In this document: in pieces, positions 48,201-60,329 of the stretch
Layout: each line of letters opens with the position of its first letter
Numbering within the stretch: the stretch's first letter is position 1
Source: Toxoplasma gondii ME49
Taxonomy: Eukaryota; Apicomplexa; Conoidasida; Eucoccidiorida; Sarcocystidae
Direction: 5' to 3'
Assembly (NCBI RefSeq): GCF_000006565.2
Contig: NC_031480.1
Coordinates: 5,821,170 to 5,885,169 of the forward strand
Length of the DNA: 64,000 nucleotides
Translations under genes and position numbers: made by a program
The notes under the pieces: model-generated
Told to the model about the DNA's origin: nothing
What the model saw: the letters and a program-made list of their open reading frames with translations, nothing else
Databases searched by the model: none

Positions 48201-50567
48201 CCCGCGTCGAGTTGAGACACAAAGGAAGGAGACAGCGACGGCGAGATCAGGCGCGAGACGCCGTCTGCAGTCTCACCAGCAGGCGAAGACGCGTCCAGCG
48301 CCGACGGCGCGCCTCTGCATCCAGCGGCTTCAGTCGCCTCAGTGAAACTCGAAGCCTCCGATCCGCTCCGGCACACTCTCTCGCCTTTCAGGGACGGCGG
48401 CGGGTGCGCAGGCGCGGCGACCGCTGGAGGAGTTGCATGCGTTGATTGGCTTCTCACGAGCGCCACAGGAGGGGCATCCTCGCTGGCGCCGAATTCGTCC
48501 GCGCCGGGCTTGTCCTGGAGCAGAGAGAAGCCTTGTTTCTGGCGCTTCGAGACAGTTCGCCTGGAGACAGAAGAAGAGAGCTCGGTGGAGGTGGGGACAA
48601 CGCGAGAGGCGGAAGAAGGGAGACAGAAGCAGAGGACGAAGGTGGCGAGGCCGCAGATGAGCGCCGAGAGAAGAAAGACGGCGCGCCAGCCTACGCGAGA
48701 AGCCACGAAGGCCGCGAAGGCGGTCGAAGCGATCGCTCCTGCAAAGAACGAAGGGAGGGGCGGACGGGGAGAGACAGCGAGGAAGGGAGAAAGACAATGA
48801 ACCGCGGACGGGAGAGAAAATCGAAAAAAGAAACAGAAACGGAGAGAAAAAACAGAGAAGAGAGAAGGAAGCGAAAAGGTCACACGGACGAGGGGAGGAA
48901 GAGAGAGAAGAGAAGAGAGGAGAAAGCAGAAGAAGGCAGTCGAACCAGAGGATGAAGAGAGGAAGACGACGCTATTGGCGAATAGCAGTTGAACCAGCAA
49001 GTTCGTGGAAAACGCTGAAAAAGAGGACAGGTCGTGAGGTATCTGACTGACTGGTCGTTCCGTCAAAAGTCCAAGCGGATTGTTTGGCATCAAATATGAC
49101 AGACATAAAAACGCGTAACGGACCCGACGAAGAACTGGACATTCTGTTCTCACTCTCCGTGGTAGACGCAGTCAACGAATTGCGCTGTGATTTTTTTCAT
49201 TTTTTAGGCAATGGTTGTTCTAAGACTTGGAACAGACTGTAACTGAGACAAAGGTAGTTTTTTTTATGGGGACCTACGGATCCCACGCGACATGGACGAC
49301 TGATTTCGATCTTGAGGGTCTTTTTTTACCGGATCCAAGTTCTGTTCTGCTGTGTTGGCAGAGCGTAGGACACTGAAATCGAGCACTATTCGCTGTTTTT
49401 TGAGCAATCCCGTAGGCGAATTAGTGCCAGTCACTAGCATACAGGGGAAGCAGGCCATGGAGACCGAAGCGCGGTTTCTCTACGTCTTTCACAGGCGCAC
49501 CCAGACTGGAACATCAGGCATGCTGAGTCTTCTCAAAAATTCTTGCAACACGAGGAGAGAGCGTGGATCGAGCAAGCCGCGGCATCCTACAGATTTGCAT
49601 GCGTCGTCGAAGCACGGGCAGGACATAGAGATTCGCTGTCTGCTACGGCTCAGAAAAGTTCCACCAAGTCTTCGTAAAGCGTACCTGTCTGCTGGCTCGT
49701 GGTCCAGAGCCCCATGGCTCGCCCGCGCTCTGTCTGCGAGAGACACTCCGTCAACGCCTTGACCAGAAGCGGGAAGACGGCTGCATGCGCGATGCCGTTG
49801 AGTCCCCACCAGCCCACCAAGAAAGCTGGAGAGGAAGAGAGGCCGAAGGCCAACGTAGCGCCAGCTGAAATGAGGTAGCAGGCGCTCAGTCCCAGCGAGA
49901 GACGGAGACGCGCGAGCGCGGGAGGCAACACGAACTGCCCGACAGCGTACAGGGCGAGGAACGAGGTGTCGATACACCCGAGGGAGTAGGTTGACAAGCC
50001 GAGGTTCCGGTGGACGTCCTCTTTCACGACAGAGAAAGGTTTCCGGGTGGAGTACAGGACGGCGTAGCAAAAGTAGGAGACAAGGAAGAGTCGGAAGTGC
50101 TGCGGAGCAAAGGGGAGGAAACGCAGCAAACTGAGTTTTCGCCGGTGGTCCGCCGACGGTGCCTCTCCGTCGCCATGCCCGCCAGGTGTACATCCACCGG
50201 CGCGAGGAGCCTCGCGGCGCGATAGCGCGCCCGCCATTTCGCCGTTTTCAGTGCCTTTTGCGTTCTCTCCACTCCGGTCGCTGGTGGATCCGCGTAGCTT
50301 CCTCCCGCGGACGCCCCGTCCATTCGGCTCTTTGCTCAACAGGCTGGACAGTGGAGAAAAGCCGCGGGAAGCCGTGGGCGGCATTCCGTGTGTGACGAAG
50401 CTCGACGTCTCCACAGCGTGACGCAAGCCGCACACACCCGCCTCATCGCGCGTGTCGTCGACGTCGTCTGAGCAACGTGAACCCCCGGGTAATCTCGAAG
50501 GCATGCACTCGAAATTTCTCCGGGCTCCAGCGCTCGCACTTCGCTGTCTGCTTCCAAGGCTTTCCAT
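42266..50567 (-). CDS. Major-facilitator transporter, OPA/SLC37 type, with giant TM9-TM10 loop
   Basis: Exons on the minus strand: 50567-49685, 48738-47485, 47146-43463, 43029 (or 43023)-42947 and 42646-42266. They join in phase to 2,094 residues (or 2,092), against roughly 450-550 for the family. Visible: a disordered N-terminus (1-145); YSTRKPF (172-178) near TM1; GWWGLNGIAHA near 252-261; and RGRAMGLWTTSQQTG-AIAS...GWRAVF, the OPA-family RGxxMGxW..S...G core. An acidic TM6-TM7 loop of about 300 residues contains SSSDEEELSEESD. TM7-TM9 follow, with DIGGIGGAVAGGFLADRV. A loop of about 1,160 residues (738-1900) comes next, then TM10-TM12 (AAFINGMGAVGALLQGV, EQFGWDALFG). OPA members exchange organic phosphates or related solutes for phosphate; the substrate here is unknown. 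Assuming cytosolic termini, the giant loop faces outside or lumenal. Start codon not proven. Confidence 0.88.
44514..45454 (-). repeat. 18-bp coding minisatellite, PGVQ(A/T)(P/L) array in the transporter loop
   Basis: About 52 tandem 18-bp units encode six-residue repeats such as PGVQAP, PGVQTL and PGEQAP at about residues 1277-1590. All changes keep the frame. Higher-order structure is visible: a block carrying the variant CTAGAGGTGC recurs at 44765 and 45251 (486 bp, 27 units), and a TTGAGGTATC variant recurs at 45035 and 45359 (324 bp, 18 units). PG every six residues suggests an extended, turn-rich structure; it is not a collagen Gly-x-y triplet. Confidence 0.95.
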
Positions 50568-51643
50568 CGGAGGCAGAGATTCTCCACTCTACGGTTTGCT
50601 GCGAAAACGCGCCTATCCGAGCAGACGCGCCTCGCCAGGTCCACGAACTCGAACAGCCGAGCAAAACATGCTGGACAACAGGGAGGCGTGATTTTCTCGA
50701 AAGCGTGTACACTCGGGGGAGAATTCCGGCGAAAAAAAACAAGGTACGAAGTCGGAGACGCCGAGAGACTGTTGCGAAAGGGGGGCGCAGAAATCCGCCA
50801 AGAAGGCAGAAGGGAAGGCGCAGAAGAGTGTGTGTGCAGCTGACAACTTTTTCTTCAAAAAATCGAGAGGGCAGAAGCAGCGACAGGTGCGAAAACGGCA
50901 GAACTTCTCGACTGCCAGACAAACGGGGAGGAGAGGCAAGCGAACGCGGAGCGAGCCTTACAAAGGGAATCATTCATAGGTGTCTCGCGTTCTGCAATCA
51001 CGCCGCAAAAAAGGTGATGCGACCTACGAATAAATCTTCAAAGAAAAGAAAGACAAAACGCCGTCTTCTCAGTCCCCCCCCTCCAGCATATCTGGCACGG
51101 AGAATGTTGGCGAACCGACAAGCCTGCTGGCGGTAGCTGTTTGCTCCCTACAAAGCTTTTGAGACGGAGTTGTAAAACATGGGCAATTTGATTCGAACAC
51201 TTAGAGGAAGACAGCTTTCTGCTTCTACGTAGTAGAACTGCAGCTGAAGCTTTGCTGGAGTTCTCCCTGTTTCTCGCAGCGGGTGAACGATAAACACTGG
51301 CACTCGCCAACTTCTTCCTGGTCCGTCGCCGACCTTGCGCGCATGTGCCAAGAGTGAAGAGCTGCGAAATGTTGGAGAATGAGCATGCAGGATGAACCGC
51401 TTTCTTCCTCAAAAAATGCTTGTATTTCGATTTATCCTGTCATTTCGTAGATTGTATTATGCTCGTCTCTCCTATCTTCCGCCTTTGTTCAAATGCGATT
51501 CTGTGTATTGCCTTGTGTCTTGCGTGATCATACGGTGTACGACAATCGTGTTACCTATCTCCATACACCTGAGGGATTCTAGCAATCCTGCTTGTTTAGT
51601 GCCGTGCTAAAACCTGCCTTTTATCCACGCGCGGCAGTGACGG
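50568..51643. other. 5' region of the transporter gene (minus strand)
   Basis: Holds the likely promoter and 5' UTR of the minus-strand transporter. Frames on both strands are short and unconvincing. A possible in-frame extension of the transporter upstream of 50567 cannot be excluded. Confidence 0.45.
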
Positions 51644-52495
51644 ATGCTAAATGTCCGCCATCTTCAATCGAATACGAAGTTATGGTTTGCCTTTTTTGAG
51701 CGGCTGTCACGACAACTAGCCGGGTGCCTGCACGATAATCGCATCGTTGCCCTGCCGTATATAGTCTGTGTATTACTTTTTTTCCTGCACTTTACGGCTG
51801 CCTCCTTTGAAGTCTGGGAAAAGGAGGTGGTAGCACCATTGCCAGCGAGAAGCCGTACTCAGCTAAAACGAGAAACATCGGTGGCACAGTTTAGCGCGAG
51901 GCAGTAAAGTAGTAGATGCGAGAAAAACGGAACGCAAAAGCGAAATTGGAGCCTGAAAATGTTCCTTTCCAAGAGACAGCCACAACACCGCAATCAACCG
52001 GAAAATAGTCTAGCTTTCTGGAGTGGAAACACCTGCTTCAATATCGCGAGTGCAGATTATCCACGAACAAGGGAAAAGCAACAGGGGAGTTTTTAGAAAA
52101 TATAGATGTGGCAAGACAAGGGAACCTCACAGCTTTGTCGCAGAGGTGTCTTTTTCCATTTTCGACTCCAATGAAGCGTTACAGAGAAGACTGCAATACC
52201 TTGTGTGATGCGGCTCTGAGGTGAAACGTGGGAAGAGCTAGTTTCAATGGCAGCAGGTTCCATTTCTGATTTCTACAGGTCGCATTATGACGGGAGTCGA
52301 ACGCCGGCAACTGGCCCAGGAGGTTGGAGGGAAACGGTGGAAATGAAACAACGCATTTCGCTCAAACACGGAAGAAAAAACAGTAGTGTACAAGATGATT
52401 TGTTACCCTCAATATGGAGTCCACGAAACTGCGTAACGCATGTGAAGGCGAAGCAAATGTTGGCTGATTCGTTGCCTTGTCAGCGGGGTGGCTAG
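51644..52495 (+). CDS. Putative small membrane-anchored or secreted protein, 3 exons (weak)
   Basis: The chain 51644-51903, 52056-52220 and 52279-52495 joins in phase at both junctions (donors GTAAAG and GTGAAA; acceptors TGCAG and TACAG) and ends at an in-frame TAG, giving 213 residues. A hydrophobic segment near residues 34-54 (VALPYIVCVLLFFLHF) could be a signal anchor. The rest is polar with scattered Cys. No family recognised. Both donors are imperfect and other frames are open in exon 2, so this may be chance. Confidence 0.25.
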
Positions 52496-54509
52496 AATTC
52501 AAGGAAACTAAGTATCTCTAAAGCGCTGCAAAGAAAATCTCGAGTTCGGCACCAGTTAGTGGCAGCAAAAACAGTTGTAGACATGTATGCGCTAGTTTTT
52601 CTGGGAGAATCGTGGCTACACACTGAAAACTAGCCAGCATCTTCGTTAATGATGAAACGTCGAGCTGATTATCTGTTATCTGTGCTCTTAAGGTGATACC
52701 CGGTTATTCATTTAACTCACTACCTTCTCGACTGGACTCCGATTTATTACACCATCCCGCGATAGCCAAGAATGAGACAAGCAAGATACTTAAGTAAGGT
52801 GGAAAGCCTGAATTCATACGTAATAAATGTCGAATATCACCCTAGACATATCCGCGACATGGCGTGACTCCTCAGAGAAGTACTAATGTCGCTCCGAGAA
52901 TACAAAAAGTGCGTTCGGGCCCTGTCTCCACATTAAAAACGTGTGTAGTGTTGAAGGAACTCAAGAAATGGGGTCTACGAGGCTCGCGACTATTGTGTTC
53001 GACGTATTACTCTCCTGTGGTGAAGCAGAGGACCTTTCCTGAACGCTGATTTGTGGCCATGCAACACCATGTGACAGCATGTACCCAAGGAAGGGCTGAA
53101 AAATGAATCCACTTCCGCTGTGCTAAAGTTGAACTCGAGAAGCCAAATGAAGCTTCAACAGAATTCGAGACCCTGGCTTTTCGCGGTTTAGGAATCAGAA
53201 GCTACAATCCCAATCTGTGTGCACGTTCAGGCACTATCGCTGGCGCAGATGACTGAACCGTCGCGTTTCATGCTGCGTTTTTCAGAACCCACCTCCGTCG
53301 TCCAAGTCTTTAACACGTTGGTACACCGTTCTAAGTAGAAAACTTGCGAGCCTTAGGGTAGAAGGTAGTGGCGTATAAGCGATGCAAATATGCGAGGTTC
53401 TTCATCATTAGGCAGGGAAAGAGATAACTCAAATTCTCTCTACACAGAGGAAAATTCGCTCCTCATCGCGACTCTTTTTGCCATGCTCCTAAAGAGTGAA
53501 TTGAGCCTGGCGGCGTGCCTAGCCCAAGTTTCTTTGAACTGCGTAGGCATCTGTGAAAACTCCGTGAGCATGACGCTGTTATGCTCATTACTTGGGCTGA
53601 GTAGGAAACCCTCAAGATTCGACGCAGTGTTCAACAGCGTAGAGAAATGATGCGTCCATCACTTGCACTAAAAAGACACGCAGATCACATCTGCAACAAA
53701 CAGTTTTTCCACCGTTGTCGAGACGCATCCAGCATGCCGTGATGGACTAAAGGCTAGGAACAATTGTTAAATCCCGGCATTTTCCATAACTTTATGGACA
53801 TCCACGTCACTTGTGAATAACAGTAGCTTCGCGGGACAGCTGAACGTCCAAGCCCCTAGAGCAACAAGAACAGTTCGGGTCGCGGTGGTCTCGGGCATGT
53901 AAAGTAACGCAGGAGCTCTGATTCGGATACCGCAAGAATGCATATTTAGCTTGTCTAGAACGCTTTTCTCACAAACGAAAAAAGACAAAGTACCTGCCTG
54001 CTCAAAAGAGCGAAACCCTGAGTAAAACCCCCGCTGATTGCGACAGTAGTTGTGTTCCTTCTTCCCACTTGGGAGCGACGCTGCTTCCTCGACCGAAGTT
54101 GTGATCTGTTTCACTGTTCTGTTTCCAGGGACGTCTCGCAAATGGATCAAAAAACCCTTCACACCTTCAGAATGAGTCACAGTTTCATTTTCTGCACAGG
54201 GGCGCTGTTTCGATGAAGTCCCAGCACATGGTCGTCCTAGTTTTTCAGTCGTATCATACAGTTGCTTCTGTTCAATGCCGAAGACGATCATTCGCGATCT
54301 TATTTATACACAAGGAGCGATTCTTCATGATTTTATCGAATTGCAGAATTAGACGAGCTCTTGCGCCCCATCCTTTCGTCTGCACCATTTCTGTGGTTGC
54401 CCAATTCTCGCTAGGGAGTAATTGGCGGCGGCATAGGATTGCTTGCTGAGAAGCGAATTCTGTTCGACGTGTCACTTTGTTAAGCGCTTGTAGCATTTCC
54501 TGTTTCAAA
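52496..54509. other. Spacer upstream of the dynein light chain gene
   Basis: Base composition is more even than in the CT-rich coding blocks. Candidate frames, including a 174-codon minus-strand frame at 53767-54291, show no domain or splice partner. The last few hundred bases should contain the dynein light chain promoter. Confidence 0.4.
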
Positions 54510-56445
54510 ATGACGGTCTGCTCCCTCGCCGGAGACCCCGTTGAGTCACCGACACAAGCGGTCTTTCCGGCGTACAGGCACAAGTAAGGAGATATGGACG
54601 TAGAAGTCGTCACTCCGACAGGCTGTCCTAAACAGCCATTCCATCGTTAATACGCATGTTCAGCAAACACAAAATGACCCTTAAGGGAAGAGCACATCAT
54701 CGAACCTGGAGAGAAAATGGAAGTTGTCGCTTGTAGCTCCAGAGCAGCAGGGGAGGCGAGGCACCGAAGCAGCGGCAGGACGTGACGTGAGAGGCGCATC
54801 GAGTTCACAAAGCATGGGCCACAGCGACAGTTGCCGACTCCTTTCCCTTGCCGTAGGTTTAAAAGCAAGCCCGTAAAGGAAATCCTTAAATCCGTGTTGC
54901 ATGGGCAACTCGAAGGCGTAGAATATAATGCAGAAGAGTCCCCACTTCTGACAAAACAGATCGCCAACGAAATCAAAGACAGGCTCAAAGGTGAGGTGTG
55001 ACAACAGCCCCTTTCATGGTCGCGAGAAAGACCTGGCGATATGCTTGCCACGCATACCTATTTGCGGATGGATTGTTGAGATTGTCTCGGCGCGTGACTG
55101 TCAAACATGTTCCATCGGAGTATCGACCTGGGTGTACCTGTTCTGCTCACTGCCGGGGTAAGGCGTTGAACAAAACACTGACGGGACAGTTTCGAGCCTT
55201 TTCCTGTACAGACCTCGACGTGCCTCGGTACAAAATCCTCGTCAACGTCATTCTGGGGGAACAGCGAGGGCAAGGCGTCAGGTGAGACTCTCACAGCTGC
55301 CAGCAAACATGTCCTTTGATAGGCTCATCGCATAAACGAAAGAGGACGTTAGATTCTGTTTGTCTCCCTGTAAAATTTCCTCCATGTCTTAAATAGTGGT
55401 ATACTTCTTCCTGAAACACGTCGTTTAACCGAAAGTTTTCGGCCTTCTTTCGATCATGATATGTTTTATACCAAGAAAAATCTCGGCGCACACGGGACCA
55501 CCACAGTAGACATAAAAGTAACTTAGCACATTGCGACGATGTAGAGGTTGTCGGTGAGCTGCAACTTTTAAAACTCTTAAGATTCGATCTCAAGGGATGA
55601 CAATACAGAGATAAATCTGAACCACTGCCTTTCGAAGATCAGCTTCAAAAGGCTAGAGGGCGTTACATATTACACTCACTTGATAGCGTCTTTCTAGCAC
55701 CACAACTTTTAAAAGACGAACCCCGCTGGCCAGGAAATCACCATGTCCATTGTCTGACAGACTGATGCATACCCGCAAATCTTCAGTCCTTCTCGTGAAA
55801 TGTTTGTCGCCATCCCTTTGAGCATTCGCGTCTTTCTTGGTTTTTCTGTAGACTGGGAAGACGGTGCTTTTGGGACAACAATACGGACTCAGTTGCAAAT
55901 GAATCTTTTGTGAACGTGAGTTTGCCCTAGAGCAGTCAACAGTATTCGTGTCGCACCATCCTGCGACTCAACTCCATTCTCTCTCCCTTTACCATCCAGT
56001 AATTACCAGCAAGATAGCCAGTTTGTTTATCTGATTTCTCTGGGGTCAGATACATGCATGACACGACGGGGGGGGCTTCAACCTCACAAGAAAAATATGC
56101 CAGGATGCAGTTCTACTCTGAGGAGTCAGTGTCACACGCGCTCCACATGATTACTCTCTTCATAGGAGTTTCCCTCGCCTTTTTTGTCGTTGTACGCAGA
56201 CAGAAGCACGCAAGAAGCATAGAGTTTCTCACATTGTAGAACGGGGAATGCCAAGGGAGTGTGGGTTGACGTCGGGCCGACGCTGGTGTCCATTACACTA
56301 CATAGCTTGCCACACACAGAGGACAGTGGCTCTATCCCGAGCTGCGGAATTAGCAAATTTTTGTATCAAATGCAAGCTTCCTGCGGTGTCCTTTCAGGAT
56401 CACCTGTTCTGCATCGCGACAGCGTATGCAGTGTACCTGTACTGA
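54510..56445 (+). CDS. Tctex1-type dynein light chain, 5 small exons
   Basis: Exons 54510-54583, 54857-54990, 55212-55281, 55852-55915 and 56398-56445 join in phase to 129 residues. The longest exon codes for only about 45 residues. The product aligns by eye with the whole Tctex1 fold: FKSKPVKEILKSVL (26-39), VEYN and LLTKQIANEIKDRLK, then RYKILVNVILGEQRGQGVR (75-93), CFWDNNTD (98-105), and the family's C-terminal end LFCIATAYAVYLY. Tctex1 light chains bind the dynein intermediate chain and cargo or serve in axonemal and transport complexes. It resembles the Tctex1D2/DYNLT2B branch (GEQRGQGVR...RCFWD), which would suit flagellar or intraflagellar roles in male gametes; that placement is inference. 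The start is the only ATG in the first exon and gives a short, usual N-terminus. Confidence 0.93.
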
Positions 56446-58472
56446 TCCTCAAAAAGCCACAGGAGTCCTGAAGAGCTAGAGATCCGGCTGATTACTTGTC
56501 AACGACTAGTCTCTGTTCCGGTTGAACCAAAGTTCGTGTGAACATGAAGTCAACATTTTGTCCGACTTCACAGTCTCGAGATCAGACACTCGCGAAGAAG
56601 TCTGTACGGAACAACATCACGGAGCACAGGTCGCCTTCGTTGCATCGAGCGAGACCGACACAAAAAAACCAAATGTCGCGTCTACGGTGCATGTGGCACA
56701 TTTGAGACATCTCTTTTCTGTTTATCCTCATTCATCTTGCCCACCGTCCAGGAGAGACCTTTAGACCCTTGTGCATTTCTCTGTCTCGTCCTCTAGGCTC
56801 TCCGACCATTCTGTACATGCACAGCTGACCTACCTACGAAATTCCATCTTTTTGCACCTTAGATTACGCTCGTGCCTGTTGCGTTCTCCCTCGTCTTCCT
56901 TGATAGATGAGAAATGCCCTTTTCTTGTCTAAAACGAAAGATTCATCTGCGAGTTTGCGACTCATGTTTGACCCGCAACAATACCCTCCAACGTGACATA
57001 CGCAGAATGCTTGCTTCCAAGAAACGCTCGGTAATATTCACAACACAAGCTACCCAAAACCAATTAGGACACCGGTGTAAAATACACGCCCATGCGTGTC
57101 GTGAAACTGTTTATATAGAGAGACAGTATACATAGATATATCTATCTTGACATGTCTATCTGTCTCTACTGTCTATCTACCCCGGGGCTGAATGCCTTTT
57201 CAAGTCTCACAACTCTGCGAAAAATTCCATCAAACTGACACATCTCTCGCAAATTGCAGCATGCGTGCCCACACATTTCGTACCGTGTCACATTTACTAC
57301 CGTTCTATACACATCTTATCCTGCTCCCACAGAGATGTGCAAGACCGTAAAACCAAGGGTGGCCGAGAGTTCGTCCCTGGGGTCTTGTTAGTCCAGTTTA
57401 ACCATAGAATGTCGGATGGAGCAGCTGTCGTTCAGGAGTTCCAGGCAGATATTCAGGCGCTTACTCCGAAATGCATGAGAGAAAAGAGCTATCGAGCTTG
57501 AATGCTCTCATTTAGAATGGAAAAAGAACGCAGACGACCTCGATGGGCGAAATGCGCGGTCACAAGACACGACGTAGTTGCGCAATGGACTGCAAGCGAC
57601 AGCGTCTTGCCGGGCAGCTTTTCTCAGAAAACAAGAGACATCCTATCTTTCCCTGCTTTTTTGTCTTCATTTTGAGTCCGAAGGCATTCTCGCTTGTCTA
57701 TTTGTTTCCGAACGGCTGTGGCAAAATCCATCTTGCCCTTTTCTTTGCCGAAACTAGGTCGCTGCGAGTGGCAGGACCGCGCAAAAGACAAGACAAGGGG
57801 GCTCTCCGCTGCTGGTGACAGAACACGCTTCTGGCATCTTTGACTTTCCCTTTCTTATTTCACCCTCTTTTTCACGGCACAAATGAAATTTTCTGCCCTT
57901 TTCGCTCCCAGGTCTCCAGTCTCAGCCCTCTCACTCTACTGTCCGTCCATCCGTACCGCACCCGCCGCCTCTCCCTACACTCACCAGTCGTGACCAGCGC
58001 TTCTAGAGTCGTAGAGCACAGGATCCTTGTGCCTCTCGCGTTTTCTTTCCTGCCTCTTTCTTCGTTTGCTTATTCTCCATTGTCGACCTTTTGCTCGTGG
58101 CTTCCCGATTCGTCCCTCGGATCTTCCTGCCTCTGGGGAAGGACGTATCCTCAAACTCGCTGTCGCAGTTCTTTGTTTCACCGACGCCCCACTGGTGCCG
58201 CCGTTTCTTGTCACCCACTCTCCCTTTTCGTATTTTGTAAACTACGCTGCGTTTTTATCTTGGATTCCTTGTTTCTTGTTCCACGTCTTCCTTGGATATC
58301 CCCCCGCCGCCATTCTGTACGCTACCCCGGACACCGTTCCTGCCTGTCCTGCAGACTTTTTGCGCCTGCTGATCGTATTTCCTCGGCGCTGTTAACTGGA
58401 TCTGGATTCATCAGCCACTGTGTGAGATACTGAGACTCAACGAACGCTTGTCTGTGCATCTCTTTCGTCCCC
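56446..58472. other. Spacer between the dynein light chain and the Ubl/zinc-ribbon gene
   Basis: Frames at 56522-56764 and 57265-57501 (plus strand) look protein-like in composition, but no splice chain or domain ties them together. From about 57840 to 58470 the plus strand becomes pyrimidine-rich, consistent with the 5' region of the next gene. Confidence 0.4.
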
Positions 58473-60278
58473 ATGGTACTCGGCGCGCGTCGTTCTGGGC
58501 GCTCCATGGCGCCCCGAGTGACTCTTTACCCTTCGGAAGTGAGTGCAGACGAGAAAGAAACTGAGCGCACGATGGAAGTCAGCGCAAACCAGGAAGAGGC
58601 AGACGACTTTTCCCCGCACTGCCCGTCTATAGACACTTTTCTGAAGAAAATCGGAAAAGACTTGGGCCTCGACGCAGACGGAGTCGAGGACATTCGCGCT
58701 CGGCTCCTGGTCAACCAAATCACCACCGGAGAGGTAAGAGATGCACTGCTATCGCCGCAAAGCAGCGGGGAAGGGAGTTGCCTGTATGTCATTTTCCGGC
58801 GTTTTCAGAACGCATTTGCATGCGAACTGTGAACACAAACATGTCTGGAGGCTCGGTGAGACATCTGATTCAACCGACGCGCCAAACCTCGGTCATCATG
58901 GTCAGAATGAGGAAAGAGCGAACGGCCCAGCTGGAGTCAAAGAGAGAGGAAAGGATAGACGAGAGAGCGGGAAGCAATGCCAGGAACGCATTTTGTTTGT
59001 TTCTCTGAGGTCGGTGCTTTGCTGGCAACAACGAACAAAGAGACCCTATCTCCCCTGCAGCGAAGAGCCTGCTCACAGAGAGACAGCGAGTGTCGAGTCT
59101 ACGTGGGAAGAGACTTTCCCATTTTCTCAAATCCGTCTTCTCTCTCACTTGAAATCGGATGATCGAAGGCTGCTCCTTTTTCTGCTTTCCTCAGCTGTCT
59201 CCTTTTTCAACGCTTTCATCTCCCTATTCCATCCCTTTGCCTTGCAGTGCGTGTGCGCCTTCGAGGTCGACTCCCCAAGTAGATCACGAAGCCCTGTTTC
59301 TGTCTGATGAATCCAAATCCTGTTGTTCTTTTCCTGACGGCCGTGTTTAGTGCTCTGCGTCATCGTCGCTCCCGCAGACTCTCCTTTCTTTTCCTTGTGT
59401 CTCTCCCTGTTTCTCGTCTTCTCTTTATGTCGTCAGGCCTTGGAAGCAGCTGTGCGCGAGCAGCGTCTCTGCGGCCTTTTTCACCCTCGCGTCACCGAGG
59501 CGATTGTCGCACGCGTTACCGGTCGGGGTCTGCCAATGTTTGATCTTGACGGTACGAAGAATCTCAACACTACCTACTCACGATGCATGCCTCAAACAGG
59601 TCAAGGAACTCCAGAGACTCTTGATCTACAGAGAACTACTTTCTCTGTGACAGCTGACATGGAACACTCCACAGGCTATTCTGAATAGAACTCCAGACAC
59701 GAGAGACGGCCAACCAAGGTCTTTGTCGCTGCTGGATAAACCACATCCTCACTGGACGGATTGAGACGAGTAAACATGTTGCATTTCAATATCCTGAAAG
59801 CTCTCAGGAATTTCATCTGTCCTCTGTGCTTGCTCTTCCTTCTGGATTTCCGATTCTCCTCGTCGTGAATGAGAACTGAATGCACTGCTCTATGTTGCTG
59901 TCCAGACACCTGCTTAAATAGTTCTACAGACTTGCTGCCTACGTTTAAATGGTTCTAGTAGCCATGCATGTGTATACATCACGCTGAGCGTTGCCGTTTG
60001 TCCTCAAATGCTAATGCCAGATGCTACTTGTCTGTCCTTCTCACGTGGATTAACGTTCTTTCAAGACATGTTTTCACCTCTTTGACTACCGCAGCCAGGA
60101 GACGAATGCCTCATGTTTGTTGCTTCCCCTTCTCCCTCAAATTTCGGATCTCTTCTGGTCTTCTTTGCATGCGGAAACCCTCAAACTCCCGCCGTCTGTG
60201 TGGAACAAGTCCATCTCGAAGCATACACTTCGCAGAAAAGTAGTTATCGAAACCTAGAGATCCCTGGACAAATCCATA

Positions 60279-60329
<51 letters not shown>

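Noticed and set aside
53767..54291. 174-codon minus-strand frame upstream of the dynein light chain
   Set aside because: It starts and stops cleanly but shows no domain, signal peptide or splice partner. In a region of even composition a frame of this length can arise by chance.
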